64,000 nt of DNA, taken from contig JAFUMO010000001.1 of NCBI GenBank assembly GCA_017482565.1, positions 35,591 to 99,590 on the forward strand, read 5' to 3'. A model generated the notes under the pieces. It was not told where the DNA came from and ran no database searches. It saw only the letters and a program-made list of their open reading frames with translations. This stretch comes from Bacteroidales bacterium (GTDB lineage Bacteria > Bacteroidota > Bacteroidia > Bacteroidales > UBA932). Position numbers and translations under genes: made by a program. How positions within the stretch are numbered: position 1 is the stretch's first letter; each line of letters begins with the position of its first letter. Of this stretch, positions 41,440-51,087 are shown piece after piece.

Positions 41440-42090
41440 ATGAACAATGCGGAGCTATACATAGGGATGAGGAAGAAGATGGTGCAGCAGCTGCAGCAGA
41501 AATTCCAGTACGGGAGAGAGGTGCTTGAGGCAATGAACGCCGTGCCGCGGCATCTGTTTATTGAGAAGGGGATGGAGCATCTTGCATACGAGGACAAGCC
41601 GCTCCCCATAGCTGCCGGCCAGACAATCTCCCAACCCTCCACAGTTGCCCTGCAGACACATCTTTCAGGGATAAAGAAATGGGATAAGGTTCTGGAGATA
41701 GGGACAGGATGCGGATACCAGACCGCCGTGCTGGCCCAGCTCGGGGCAAGGGTGTACAGCATTGAGAGGCAGAGGGAACTCTACCTTGCCGCCCAGAAGA
41801 ACCTTGCCAGGATGGGTTATGACAAACCGCTGCTCTTTTTCGGGGACGGCTACAAGGGGCTTCCTCAGTTCGCCCCATTCAAGGCAATAATTGTCACATG
41901 CGGTGCGCAGCAGCTCCCACAGGAACTACTCCTGCAGCTTGAGATTGGGGGCAGAATGGTGATTCCGATTGGGGAGGAAAAACAGCAGCAGACCCTTGCC
42001 GTAATTGAGCGGATAGGGGAAAACGAATTCAACAAGACCACCCACGGCAAATGCAGTTTTGTGCCCATGCTGGAGGGGACCAACAAGTAA
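41440..42090 (+). CDS. pcm: Protein-L-isoaspartate O-methyltransferase
   Basis: The 216-residue protein methylates L-isoaspartyl residues in damaged proteins using SAM. Motifs are REVLEAMNAVPRHLFIEKGM, the family signature PIAAGQTISQPSTVALQT, motif I VLEIGTGCGYQTAVLA, SIERQRELYLAA, and FGDGYKGL. The ATG at 41440 was chosen because relatives have about ten residues before the RKKM block, but the ATG at 41467 is possible given a promoter-like box at 41428. An enzyme that cleaves isoaspartyl peptides is encoded at the left end of the window. Confidence 0.92.
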   Translation: MNNAELYIGMRKKMVQQLQQKFQYGREVLEAMNAVPRHLFIEKGMEHLAYEDKPLPIAAGQTISQPSTVALQTHLSGIKKWDKVLEIGTGCGYQTAVLAQLGARVYSIERQRELYLAAQKNLARMGYDKPLLFFGDGYKGLPQFAPFKAIIVTCGAQQLPQELLLQLEIGGRMVIPIGEEKQQQTLAVIERIGENEFNKTTHGKCSFVPMLEGTNK

Positions 42091-42101
42091 ACACAATTGT
42101 T

Positions 42102-42752
42102 ATGATACAGGTAAAGACATTTTATTTCAACGACTTGCGTGAGTGCAGCTACGTACTGTACGATGATACAAAAGAGTGCGTGATCATTGATCCGGGAATG
42201 CAGAATGAGAACGAGCAGAAGAGGCTGGTGAAGTTCATTGAGGAGAACGGTCTCACACCGGTGAAGCTCCTGAACACACACGGCCATTTTGACCATGTGA
42301 TGGGAAATGCCTTTGTGACCGAAAAATGGGGCATTCCAACCTACATACACAAGGAGGATATAGGGCAGCTTGAAAGGGCACAGCAGTATTGCCAGATGTT
42401 CGGATACACAATCCAGCGCCCCCCCGTGGAAAACCTTGTGGAGCTCAATGACGGGGACACCGTAACCTTTGGAGCATCCTCATTGCAGGTAATCCACTCA
42501 CCGGGCCATACCAGGGGCGGGGTATGTTTCTATTCGGCTCCCGACAAATTCATAGTTACAGGGGATTCCCTCTTCCAGGGGAGCATCGGACGCACAGACC
42601 TCCCTGGCGGAGACTATGATGCCCTGATGGAGAGCCTCCTGAACAAGGTATGCAAGATTGCCGACCCTTTCAGCAAGGTTTATCCGGGACACGGTCCGGA
42701 GACCTCAATAGGACACGAACTCAACACAAACCCATTCCTCAGATACGAATAA
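42102..42752 (+). CDS. MBL-fold metallo-hydrolase (glyoxalase II-like)
   Basis: The 216-residue protein starts at MIQVKTFYFNDLRECSYVLY (42102), where the family begins; the upstream frame overlaps pcm. It has THGHFDHVMGN (metal-binding HxHxDH), HSPGHTRGGVCFY, TGDSLFQGSIGRTDLPGGD (bridging Asp) and VYPGHGPET. These are all ligands of the binuclear zinc site of hydroxyacylglutathione-hydrolase-like enzymes. Its thioester substrate is unknown. It lies 11 bp after pcm. Confidence 0.88.
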   Translation: MIQVKTFYFNDLRECSYVLYDDTKECVIIDPGMQNENEQKRLVKFIEENGLTPVKLLNTHGHFDHVMGNAFVTEKWGIPTYIHKEDIGQLERAQQYCQMFGYTIQRPPVENLVELNDGDTVTFGASSLQVIHSPGHTRGGVCFYSAPDKFIVTGDSLFQGSIGRTDLPGGDYDALMESLLNKVCKIADPFSKVYPGHGPETSIGHELNTNPFLRYE

Positions 42753-42758
42753 CAGACA

Positions 42759-43688
42759 ATGAAGAAGATATTTTTCACCCTGGCAATATGTCTTGCGGCT
42801 GCAGTTTCCTACGGGCAGAACCAGGGAGCAGGCGGCTTTTTCTCTAATTTATGGAACAGTGGTGACGGAACTGCCGCTCAAGGGCAGCCAATCCAGAATG
42901 TGGTAATCCCAAAACTCCCGCAAGAGGCCTATTTTGCCGGAGAGAGGGTTCCGTTGGAGCATTTTGATGTAAGGGAGAGCCTCCAGAGGGAGATGACAAT
43001 CATTAACTACTGGCACGGAAGCCTCTCATATATAGTACAGCTGTCGGGAAGATACAAGGATATGATCTGCAGCATCCTCAGGGAAGAGGGGATTCCGGAG
43101 GACTTCTTCTACCTCTGTGTAGCGGAGAGCTCTCTGCAGCCGCAGACCTCCCCTGCCGGGGCAAAGGGGTACTGGCAGTTCCTCAGCGGTACTGCAAAGG
43201 ACTATGGCCTGGAGGTGGGTTCTGAGGTGGATGAGAGATACAACTGGGAGAAGGCCACAAGGGCAGCCTGCAAATATTTCAGGAAAGGATACGAGAAATA
43301 CGGCACATGGACACTCTCCGCTGCCTCATACAATGTGGGGATGGGGAACATAGACAGCCGTATAGGGTACCAGTCCATCACCAATTATTATGACATGCAG
43401 CTCCCCCTTGAGACCGCAAGGTATGTCTACAGGGCAGTTGCGTTCAAGATAATAATGAACAACCTGAAGGATTACGGGTTCAACATATCCGAGGAGGACA
43501 AGTACAAGCCAATTGAGTGCAAGGTTGTGGAGGTGAGCGGCCCTGTTGCCAACTGGAGTGAGTTTGCAAGGAATCACAACACCAACTTCAAGATGATAAA
43601 GATGTGCAACGAGTGGATCCGCTCAAACAAGCTCACCAACAAATACGGAAAGAAATATAAGGTACTTGTACCTGTAAGCAGGGACTAG
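42759..43688 (+). CDS. Lytic murein transglycosylase (SLT/MltD-like)
   Basis: The 309-residue protein has a signal peptide (to about residue 19, AAAVSYGQ). An SLT lytic transglycosylase domain spans about 85-240, with [17 protein letters not shown] carrying the catalytic Glu, [34 protein letters not shown] and [13 protein letters not shown]. Such enzymes cleave MurNAc-GlcNAc bonds to leave 1,6-anhydro ends. LysM repeats found in MltD are absent; the C-terminal 60 residues are of uncertain fold. It is 6 bp after the MBL gene, so pcm, MBL and this gene probably form one transcript. Confidence 0.88.
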   Translation: MKKIFFTLAICLAAAVSYGQNQGAGGFFSNLWNSGDGTAAQGQPIQNVVIPKLPQEAYFAGERVPLEHFDVRESLQREMTIINYWHGSLSYIVQLSGRYKDMICSILREEGIPEDFFYLCVAESSLQPQTSPAGAKGYWQFLSGTAKDYGLEVGSEVDERYNWEKATRAACKYFRKGYEKYGTWTLSAASYNVGMGNIDSRIGYQSITNYYDMQLPLETARYVYRAVAFKIIMNNLKDYGFNISEEDKYKPIECKVVEVSGPVANWSEFARNHNTNFKMIKMCNEWIRSNKLTNKYGKKYKVLVPVSRD

Positions 43689-43715
43689 TTTTTGCATGCA
43701 GCAATGGAGGGAGCT

Positions 43716-46544
43716 ATGGAGAAGATTATTGTAACCGGAGCCAAGGAGCACAACCTCAAGGGGGTTGATGTTGAGATTCCACGCAACAGCCTGGTAGTTG
43801 TAACCGGCCTGAGCGGAAGCGGAAAATCGTCCCTGGCATTTGACACCATATATGCCGAGGGGCAGCGCCGCTATATGGAGACCCTTTCCGCGTACGCGCG
43901 CCAGTTCATAGGGATACTGGAAAGGCCTGCCGTAGATTCCATTACAGGACTAAGCCCCATCATTGCCATTGAGCAGAAGACCACCGGCAAGAACCCCCGT
44001 TCCACTGTAGGCACAATCACCGAAATCTACGATTTCCTCCGCCTCCTTTACGCCAGGGCCTCTGTAGCATATTCACCTGCAACCGGCAAGCCCATGGTGA
44101 AATATACCAATGAGCAAATAGTGTCACTTATCCTGCATGAATACGCCGGAAAGAAATGCATAATCCTTGCCCCTGTGGTGGTGGGAAGGAAAGGCCATTA
44201 CAAGGAGCTCTTTGAGAGCCTTGTAAAGAAGGGATACCAGCAGATAAGGATAGACGGACAGATGCATTTCCTTGCAGATGTAAATCCTCTGGACCGCTAC
44301 AAGACCCACTTCATAGAGCTTGTGATTGACAAGCTAATCCCTTCACAGGAGGATTACAAGAGGATAGCCAACTCTGTTGAGCAGGCCCTGGAACAGGGCA
44401 AGGGAACCCTGGCCATCCTCAACTTTGAGAAGCAGGAGGAGATGGACACCACCCCTCTAAGGTATTTCAGCAAGCATCTGATGTGTCCCGACAGCGGACT
44501 CTCTTTCCCTGAGCCTGCACCGCACACCTTCTCCTTCAACTCACCGCAAGGGGCATGCCCGAGATGCAAGGGACTGGGCTTCATCTCCAGGATTGACATG
44601 GAAAAGATTATCCCCAACCCTTCCAAGAGCATCCTTCAGGGGGCTCTCCAACCTTTGGGAGCATATAAGGACAACAACTGGTTCCGTATCCTTGAGAGTA
44701 TGGCAAAAGTGCATGAGTTCTCCCTCAACACACCTGTAAAGGATTTGCCTGGGGATATTCTGGACATGATAATATACGGTACGGATGAGCTGTTCAGGGT
44801 GAATCTGGCAGACGGCACCCAGCTTGCGCCGTTTGCAGGGGTTGTTTCAAAGCTTGAACAGAACAGCGAGGAGATGAACGAAAAGAAGGAGCGTTTTGTG
44901 GAAGAGCTGGAGTGCCCCGAGTGCAAGGGGAGCAGGCTGAACAAGGATGCCCTTAACTTCAGGATAGATGGAAAGGACATTACCCAGGTGAGTGCCATGG
45001 ATATGGATGAACTGGCGGAGTGGATAAAATCCCTCCCGGGAAAACTCGGCAAGAAGGAGAACCTCATTGCCCAGGATATCCTCAAGGAGCTTGGGGACAG
45101 GATAGGGTTCCTGCAGCAGGTAGGTTTGGACTACCTCTCGCTAAACCGCTCCACAAGAAGCCTCAGCGGAGGGGAGAGCCAGAGGATAAGGCTCGCCACC
45201 CAGATTGGAAGCAAGCTTGTGAATGTTCTCTACATATTGGACGAGCCGAGTATAGGACTGCACCAGAGGGACAACCGCAAGCTGATTGCCTCACTAAAGA
45301 GATTGAGGGATGAAGGGAACTCTGTGATGGTTGTGGAGCATGATGAAGAGATGATCCGCGAAAGTGACTGGCTCATAGACCTAGGCCCTGGCGCCGGAGC
45401 CCTCGGCGGAAAGCTGCTCTACAGCGGTGAGCCGGGCAAGCTGTACAGGATGCCGCTCAAGCAGCTCGGAGAACTCAACAGCTTCACGGCAGATTATCTG
45501 AGGGGCATCAGGAAGATTGATGTTCCTGCTGAGAGGAGAAAGGGGAACGGCAAGTTCATGGAACTGAAGGGTGCAACCGGCAACAACCTCAAGGGGGTTG
45601 ACCTCAAGCTCCCGTTAGGCTGTTTTGTGGGTATAAGCGGAGTGAGCGGAAGCGGCAAGTCCACACTCATAAATGAAACCCTCATGCCAATCCTCAGCAA
45701 GCATTTCTACCGCTCACTGGCAAACCCTCTACCCTACAAAGAGATTGAGGGGATAAAGAATGTTGACAAGCTGATAGTGGTGGACCAGAGCCCTATAGGG
45801 CGTACACCCCGCAGCAACCCTGCAACATATACCAATGTGTTCGGGGATATAAGGAAACTCTTTGAGAGCACCCCCGACGCAAAGGTAAGGGGATTCAAGG
45901 CAGGACGCTTCTCCTTCAATGTGAAGGGGGGCAGGTGTGAAACCTGCAAGGGAGCCGGAGTTGAGACCATTGAGATGAACTTCCTCCCGAGCGTATATGT
46001 ACACTGCAAGGAGTGCAACGGCAAACGCTACAACCACGATACCCTTGCGGTAAAATATAAGGGCAAGAGCATCAATGACGTGCTGGAGATGACCATTGCA
46101 GAGGCAGTGGAATTCTTTGAGCCGGTTCCGTCAATCTCTCAGAAGATAAAGGCACTCAATGATGTGGGCCTCGGATACATAAAACTGGGGCAGCCCTCAA
46201 CCACACTGAGCGGCGGCGAGAGCCAGAGGGTGAAGCTGGCCACCGAACTTGCAAGAAAAGGGACCGGCAACAGCATCTATATCCTTGACGAGCCTACCAC
46301 AGGTCTCCACTTTGAGGATATAAAGATTCTCCTTGGAGTGCTCCAGAAGATTGTGGAGCAGGGAAATACCGTTGTAGTGATAGAGCATAACCTGGATGTG
46401 CTGAAGAGCGTTGACTGGCTCATTGACATGGGCCCCGAGGGGGGAGCAGCAGGAGGCAATATAATTGCAAGCGGCACACCTGAAGAAGTGGCAGCCTGCA
46501 AGGAGTCATATACAGGACAGTTCCTTAAGGAGATCCTGGGTTAA
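43716..46544 (+). CDS. uvrA: Excinuclease ABC subunit UvrA
   Basis: The 942-residue DNA damage sensor of nucleotide excision repair. The ATG at 43716 is preferred over 43692 because GGAGGG sits 5 bp upstream. Two ABC ATPase modules are complete: Walker [21 protein letters not shown] and [13 protein letters not shown], signatures [14 protein letters not shown] and [15 protein letters not shown]. The insertion domain has [20 protein letters not shown]. Zinc sites are CPRCKGLGF and CPECKGSR in the first half and CETCKGAG with CKECNGKRY in the second. It ends with a 4-bp overlap with the convergent membrane-protein gene. Confidence 0.96.
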   Translation: MEKIIVTGAKEHNLKGVDVEIPRNSLVVVTGLSGSGKSSLAFDTIYAEGQRRYMETLSAYARQFIGILERPAVDSITGLSPIIAIEQKTTGKNPRSTVGTITEIYDFLRLLYARASVAYSPATGKPMVKYTNEQIVSLILHEYAGKKCIILAPVVVGRKGHYKELFESLVKKGYQQIRIDGQMHFLADVNPLDRYKTHFIELVIDKLIPSQEDYKRIANSVEQALEQGKGTLAILNFEKQEEMDTTPLRYFSKHLMCPDSGLSFPEPAPHTFSFNSPQGACPRCKGLGFISRIDMEKIIPNPSKSILQGALQPLGAYKDNNWFRILESMAKVHEFSLNTPVKDLPGDILDMIIYGTDELFRVNLADGTQLAPFAGVVSKLEQNSEEMNEKKERFVEELECPECKGSRLNKDALNFRIDGKDITQVSAMDMDELAEWIKSLPGKLGKKENLIAQDILKELGDRIGFLQQVGLDYLSLNRSTRSLSGGESQRIRLATQIGSKLVNVLYILDEPSIGLHQRDNRKLIASLKRLRDEGNSVMVVEHDEEMIRESDWLIDLGPGAGALGGKLLYSGEPGKLYRMPLKQLGELNSFTADYLRGIRKIDVPAERRKGNGKFMELKGATGNNLKGVDLKLPLGCFVGISGVSGSGKSTLINETLMPILSKHFYRSLANPLPYKEIEGIKNVDKLIVVDQSPIGRTPRSNPATYTNVFGDIRKLFESTPDAKVRGFKAGRFSFNVKGGRCETCKGAGVETIEMNFLPSVYVHCKECNGKRYNHDTLAVKYKGKSINDVLEMTIAEAVEFFEPVPSISQKIKALNDVGLGYIKLGQPSTTLSGGESQRVKLATELARKGTGNSIYILDEPTTGLHFEDIKILLGVLQKIVEQGNTVVVIEHNLDVLKSVDWLIDMGPEGGAAGGNIIASGTPEEVAACKESYTGQFLKEILG

Positions 46545-47401
46545 CGGGCGCTCTCTATAACACCGGTCTCGTGATTGAGCTGTGAGCCGCGCATGCTGTG
46601 CGGGATGGAGAATATTACAAACATCACCACCATTGCAAGTACAACAACCCATCTGTTCCAGCTCTTCTTTCCGGTAAGGATTGCAGCCAGCAGGGCCACT
46701 CCTGCAAAGAGGGTCTTGTTGTCCGTGAGGTCACTCCCAAACGGGAATCCGCTCCAGTACACATCAAAGGCATATTTCTGCACAATAGGGCCCAAGACAA
46801 AGCCTCCCAGGACAAGAAGTACAAAAGACCATACGGTATATCTTCTGTATTGCGGCATGTTTGCAAGGGCACAAAGGAATGCGTACGCCCCAAATAGCAT
46901 TGAGATGAACATGCAGAGGATATGCGGAATCAGCACACCTGCAGGGACATCCCCCTTGAACCTTATTATCAGCGGCTCGTCATAGCAGAGCATGCTCCTG
47001 GTCTTGAGCGCCTGCTCCCCATCCTTGCGGAAAGTTTCCAGCTCAATATAATATTCCAGCTTGCCTGCCTGCGGCTGTGCAGGGAGAAATGCGGTCAGCC
47101 CGTCGGGAGCCGGCATCATCTTCACTGCGGTGTAATTGTCTGATGTAGGATATTTCCTCCAGTGCAGCACCGCGTCTATGGACATCCCTAGGGAATCCAT
47201 CATCTGCTGAGAACCGAACCCCTTAAGCACCACGCTGCAATCTGTTTCACCGCCACTGCGGGGGAGCTTGAACTTATAACCTTTGCCCTCAATGCTCACC
47301 TCCACATATTTGGGGTTTGTAGGGCCGGTCATCCTCTGATATACACTTGCGCCAAGGGTAATCACTATGGAAAGAATCCAGAACAGAACTTTCTTCATCA
47401 T
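46541..47401 (-). CDS. Conserved-looking inner-membrane protein of unknown function
   Basis: I do not recognise the family. The 286-residue protein begins with a signal-anchor (MMKKVLFWILSIVITLGASV). A soluble periplasmic beta-rich domain follows (about 25-150, with YVEVSIEGKGYKFKLPRSGG and KLEYYIELETFRKDG). Four hydrophobic helices complete it (about 160-182, 188-210, 228-245 and 249-268). The order of an N-terminal anchor, an exported beta domain and a C-terminal helical bundle suggests a membrane sensor or assembly factor, but nothing names it. It is 15 bp downstream of the M28 peptidase gene, so the two are probably co-transcribed. Confidence 0.6.
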   Translation of the reverse strand: MMKKVLFWILSIVITLGASVYQRMTGPTNPKYVEVSIEGKGYKFKLPRSGGETDCSVVLKGFGSQQMMDSLGMSIDAVLHWRKYPTSDNYTAVKMMPAPDGLTAFLPAQPQAGKLEYYIELETFRKDGEQALKTRSMLCYDEPLIIRFKGDVPAGVLIPHILCMFISMLFGAYAFLCALANMPQYRRYTVWSFVLLVLGGFVLGPIVQKYAFDVYWSGFPFGSDLTDNKTLFAGVALLAAILTGKKSWNRWVVVLAMVVMFVIFSIPHSMRGSQLNHETGVIESAR

Positions 47402-47416
47402 TTTTCCTCCTCTATA

Positions 47417-48658
47417 TTACAGCTGCACCTCCAGGACAATCTCCTCACCGCCGCGCAACACCTTCACAATTGCCTTTTCCCCCTTCTTTAGGGTACCTAG
47501 AGCCTGCATATAAACCTCTATATCCTTAATTACAATATCATTCACCTGAACTATCACATCACCGTTCTTCATCCCTGCCTTGTATGCAGGCTTCCCCTTC
47601 ACAATTATATCAGCCCTGAGGCCGTTCTCCACCTGCCCTGTAACATCAGGCATCAGTCCAAGGGAAACCTTGAAGCCCGCCCTCATTGGGGAAGCCTCCG
47701 GAGAACCTGTATCAGTAAAGCTTAATCCCTGCGGATACCCCTGCACCTGTTCCACAAGGAGGGCTGCAAAATTTGCTACCGAATCCAGCCCTGCATAGTT
47801 CAGCTTGTACGAATCATCACTTGGAGTATGGTAATCCTCAGTACCGCCGGTGGTAAGATAGAATACCGGGATATTCTTTGCATAGAATGCGGAGTGGTCG
47901 CTAGGGCCATGCCCCTGCGGTGAACGGGTAACCTTGAGTGCATTTCCGTTAAGGTGTTCTGCCTGGGCAATTATATGATCCATCTCCTTTGCGGTACCTG
48001 TACCCCCAAGGGTAATTGCCTTTCCACGGAGGTTTCCTATCATGTCAAAGTTCACCATTGCCACTATATCTGAAACTGAGACACTCTTTCCTTCTGCCAG
48101 CACAAGCTCCTGAAGGTTGTCCGCAAAATGCTTGCTCCCCACAATACCCCTCTCCTCAGCGCCGAAAGCCACAAATATGATTCCGTGCTCCAGGTCCCCG
48201 GCCTTTGCAAACCTCTTTGCCAGATGAAGCATTCCGGCCACTCCGGAAGCGTTGTCATCCGCCCCGTTATGGACTGCAAGGGTATCCGGCCTGCGGGAAC
48301 CGCTCCCTGGGCCTCCCATTCCAAGATGGTCATAATGGGCACCCACAACTATATATTTTCCGCTGCGCCCCGCAACTGAGCCATACACATTGAATGTATT
48401 TATATTCCCCTTCTTTACATTGAAAACCTGTTTCTGCGGCTCCAGACCCAGCTTTGCCATCTGCCCGAATATGAAACCGCAGGCGAGGGTATCCCCACTT
48501 GTGCCTCCGTCACGCCCCGCCAGGGCATCATCCGCCAGATATTCCACAATCTGCCTTGAAGAGAGCTTCTTGCCCATTTTGGGCACTTTCACCTGGTGTG
48601 CATGCAAACCTGATGCAACTGCCAGCAGCACTGCTGCATATATTATTTTCTTCATCAT
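47417..48658 (-). CDS. Secreted M28 family metallopeptidase with PDZ domain
   Basis: The 413-residue protein starts at MMKKIIYAAVLLAVASG (48658) with a signal peptide. The M28 aminopeptidase-like catalytic domain keeps the zinc ligands: GAHYDHLG, NGADDNASG, GAEERGIVG (catalytic Glu), NFDMIG and DYHTPSDD. The C-terminal 90 residues form a PDZ domain (LGLMPDVTG, AYKAGMKNGDVIVQVNDIVI). It probably releases N-terminal amino acids from peptides in the periplasm. It lies between the PfkB kinase gene and the membrane-protein gene on the same strand. Confidence 0.88.
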   Translation of the reverse strand: MMKKIIYAAVLLAVASGLHAHQVKVPKMGKKLSSRQIVEYLADDALAGRDGGTSGDTLACGFIFGQMAKLGLEPQKQVFNVKKGNINTFNVYGSVAGRSGKYIVVGAHYDHLGMGGPGSGSRRPDTLAVHNGADDNASGVAGMLHLAKRFAKAGDLEHGIIFVAFGAEERGIVGSKHFADNLQELVLAEGKSVSVSDIVAMVNFDMIGNLRGKAITLGGTGTAKEMDHIIAQAEHLNGNALKVTRSPQGHGPSDHSAFYAKNIPVFYLTTGGTEDYHTPSDDSYKLNYAGLDSVANFAALLVEQVQGYPQGLSFTDTGSPEASPMRAGFKVSLGLMPDVTGQVENGLRADIIVKGKPAYKAGMKNGDVIVQVNDIVIKDIEVYMQALGTLKKGEKAIVKVLRGGEEIVLEVQL

Positions 48659-48681
48659 TTTCCCGATAAATACAGACAAAC

Positions 48682-49677
48682 TTACTCAAGTTTTGCCTTT
48701 ATACCAAAAAGTACTTCGTCCCAACCTCTTTCTTCCATTTTGGGGCCAATGGCCTCCACTACCCTTGAGGCCAGCATGGCCCCAGTCTCCCCGCATAAGG
48801 CCGGATCCGCACCGCACGAATGTGCATACAGGAATCCTGCCGCATAGGCATCTCCGGCTCCCGTGGTGTCAACTGCCCTGGCAGGCACGGCCCCAATCAC
48901 TGAGATACTGCCTCCTGCCATCACAAGGGAACCTTCTTTCCCCAGCTTCACTACAGCCACCCTCCTTTCCGAAGCCATCAATGAACAGATCCACCTCAAG
49001 GCCTCCTCCCCCCCCTTCCTGGAGATGGCCTCAGCCTCCTGCTCATTCGCAAACACTATATCTGCATAGTCCGCCACTATCCTGCACACCCTCTCATGAT
49101 AGTTCCTTACAATCCCGCAGCTCCCCAGATCAAAGGAGACTGCAATACCCTTCCCTCTGGCAATCTCCACAGCCCTCTCCACAACATCCCCGCACTGCAT
49201 CAGATACCCCTCCACATGCAGGTAATCATACCCCTCAAACATCTCCTCCCTGAGATCTGCCGCCGAAAGTTCCAGCGCCGCCCCCAAATATGTGGCAAAT
49301 GTCCTCTCTCCGTCCGGCGGGGTAATGAATGTAACCGCCCGGGCGCTCGGGTGGCTCCCCACCGTCAGATATGCCCTCACGCCATCATCCTCCATGGCCC
49401 TGCCATAAAGCTCCCCCACCTTGTCTCTCCCAACCTTTCCTATGAATCCTCCCCCCATTCCCAGCCTTGCCGCAGCTGCAACCGTATTGGCTGCCGAACC
49501 TCCGGGCACATTGCCGAGGTCCATCCCCTGTATCTTCTCCCATATCTTCCGTGCCGCGGGTGCATCAACGTGGTTCATGCTTCCAGGCACCAGCCCCAGC
49601 TCCCTCAGAAGAGCCTTATCCGGCAGTACTACAGGTATATCCGTAACTGCATTCCCAATACCCAAAATCCGTTTCAT
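48682..49677 (-). CDS. PfkB family carbohydrate/adenosine kinase
   Basis: The 331-residue protein starts at MKRILGIGNAVTDIPVVLPD (49677). Ribokinase-fold motifs are GNVPGGSAANTVAAAARLGM (signature 1), GKVGRDKVGELY, TYLGAALELSAADL, HVEGYLMQC, and the C-terminal signature 2 AVDTTGAGDAYAAGFLYAHS with catalytic Asp. Sequence pattern is closest to the adenosine-kinase-like PfkB group widespread in Bacteroidota; substrate could be adenosine or a sugar. It is 23 bp upstream of the M28 gene. Confidence 0.85.
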   Translation of the reverse strand: MKRILGIGNAVTDIPVVLPDKALLRELGLVPGSMNHVDAPAARKIWEKIQGMDLGNVPGGSAANTVAAAARLGMGGGFIGKVGRDKVGELYGRAMEDDGVRAYLTVGSHPSARAVTFITPPDGERTFATYLGAALELSAADLREEMFEGYDYLHVEGYLMQCGDVVERAVEIARGKGIAVSFDLGSCGIVRNYHERVCRIVADYADIVFANEQEAEAISRKGGEEALRWICSLMASERRVAVVKLGKEGSLVMAGGSISVIGAVPARAVDTTGAGDAYAAGFLYAHSCGADPALCGETGAMLASRVVEAIGPKMEERGWDEVLFGIKAKLE

Positions 49678-49860
49678 GACATTCAGATAAATTTTGCACA
49701 TTGCTGCCTGGCGTACCCATTAAATTGGGGAAACGCACCTTTCCCGGTCTTATTCCGGACACATCGGCCAGGAGACATGTTACATACAGCCCGTAAATAT
49801 AAGAATTTGTCGGGAAACCGCATTTTACACTTAAATAATAGTTGTTATAATATTTTTTTG

Positions 49861-49868
49861 TAGGTTTG
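49861..49868 (+). promoter_or_regulatory. -7 promoter box of panC
   Basis: TAGGTTTG followed by C matches TAnnTTTG, 22 bp before the panC ATG at 49891. The preceding TATTTTTTTG run may contribute. Confidence 0.5.
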
Positions 49869-49890
49869 CAGGTTGTAAACATTCCATAAA

Positions 49891-50730
49891 ATGATTGTAG
49901 CAAAAACGTTAGAAGAGTTCATTCAGGCCCGCCAGGCACTCCCCCATCAGGAGAGCATAGGCTTTGTCCCTACAATGGGAGCCCTGCACCAGGGACACAT
50001 CTCATTGGTGGAGCACTCTGTGGCCAAATGTTCCCACACAATAGTAAGCATATTCGTAAACCCTACACAGTTCAACAACCCGCAGGACCTTGCAACCTAC
50101 CCCAGGACACTTGAGGCAGACTGCGCCCTGCTGGAGAAGAGCGGCGTTGACATAGCCTTCGCCCCAAGGGTAATTGACATATATCCCACTCCCGACAACA
50201 GGGTATTTGACCTGGGAGGATTGGATTCATACGGGGAAGGCCCCCGCAGGCCCGGCCATTTCAACGGAGTGGCACAGGTGGTCACCCGCCTGTTTGACAT
50301 AGTGAAGCCCCAGCATGCATTCTTTGGCGAGAAGGACTTCCAGCAGGTTGCCATCATAAAATATTTCACAAGAAACCTCAACTACCCTATTGAGATAGTG
50401 CAGTGCCCTATCTTGAGGGAAGATGACGGCCTTGCAAAGAGTTCGCGCAACACACTCCTCACCCCGGCACAGAGGGAGGCTGCCCCACACATATACAAAT
50501 GCCTGAAAAAGGCTGTGGAGTATGCCGCAACAATGTCTCCGGCAGAGGTGATAGCGGCAGTTACAGGGGAGATTGACGCAAACCCTGAACTTGAGACAGA
50601 ATACATTGAGCTTGTGGATGCAGATACCCTCAGGCCTATTGCCGCGTGGAGCGATGCGGAGAACGTACAGCTGTGGTGTGCTGTTTATGCCCGCCCGGTA
50701 AGACTAATTGACAACATTAAAATCAGATAA
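49891..50730 (+). CDS. panC: Pantoate-beta-alanine ligase
   Basis: The 279-residue cytoplasmic enzyme joins pantoate and beta-alanine with ATP to make pantothenate. It has VPTMGALHQGHISLVEHS (with the HxGH ATP motif), VNPTQFNNPQDLATYPRT, FFGEKDFQQ, CPILREDDGLAKSSRNTLLT (KMSKS-like) and a C-terminal dimerisation part. The gene is complete. panD follows 3 bp later, supplying the beta-alanine substrate. Confidence 0.96.
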   Translation: MIVAKTLEEFIQARQALPHQESIGFVPTMGALHQGHISLVEHSVAKCSHTIVSIFVNPTQFNNPQDLATYPRTLEADCALLEKSGVDIAFAPRVIDIYPTPDNRVFDLGGLDSYGEGPRRPGHFNGVAQVVTRLFDIVKPQHAFFGEKDFQQVAIIKYFTRNLNYPIEIVQCPILREDDGLAKSSRNTLLTPAQREAAPHIYKCLKKAVEYAATMSPAEVIAAVTGEIDANPELETEYIELVDADTLRPIAAWSDAENVQLWCAVYARPVRLIDNIKIR

Positions 50731-50733
50731 CCT

Positions 50734-51084
50734 ATGCTACTTGAGATTCTTAAATCAAAAATTCACCGCGTAAGCGTAACTGAGGCCAACCTCAACTACA
50801 TTGGCAGCATTACAATTGATGAGGAGCTCGTTAAGGCGGCAGGGCTGTATGAGAACGAGAAAGTTACCATTGTAAACATAAACAATGGCGAAAGGATAGA
50901 CACTTATGTAATAAAGGGTGAACCGGGAAGCGGCAAAATTTGTCTTAATGGAGCAGCTGCCCGAAAGTTTGCGGTAGGTGACCTTGTAATCATCATGGCA
51001 TACGCCCAGATGACTCCGGAGGAAGCCGCCACTTTCAAGCCAAAAGTTGTTTTCCCCGACTCGCTAACAAATAAAATAGTGTAA
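50734..51084 (+). CDS. panD: Aspartate 1-decarboxylase
   Basis: The 116-residue pyruvoyl enzyme makes beta-alanine from aspartate. The proenzyme cleavage site is visible as IGS at residues 23-25 ([10 protein letters not shown]), where Ser25 becomes the pyruvoyl group. [33 protein letters not shown] and [12 protein letters not shown] are also conserved. It sits between panC and a flippase-like gene with gaps of 3 bp on each side. Confidence 0.96.
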   Translation: MLLEILKSKIHRVSVTEANLNYIGSITIDEELVKAAGLYENEKVTIVNINNGERIDTYVIKGEPGSGKICLNGAAARKFAVGDLVIIMAYAQMTPEEAATFKPKVVFPDSLTNKIV

Positions 51085-51087
51085 AGA

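Noticed and set aside
48390-49253. 287-codon plus-strand frame opposite the M28 and PfkB genes
   Set aside because: It is a shadow of two well-supported minus-strand genes; its Pro/Ser/Arg-rich sequence is typical of an antisense frame.
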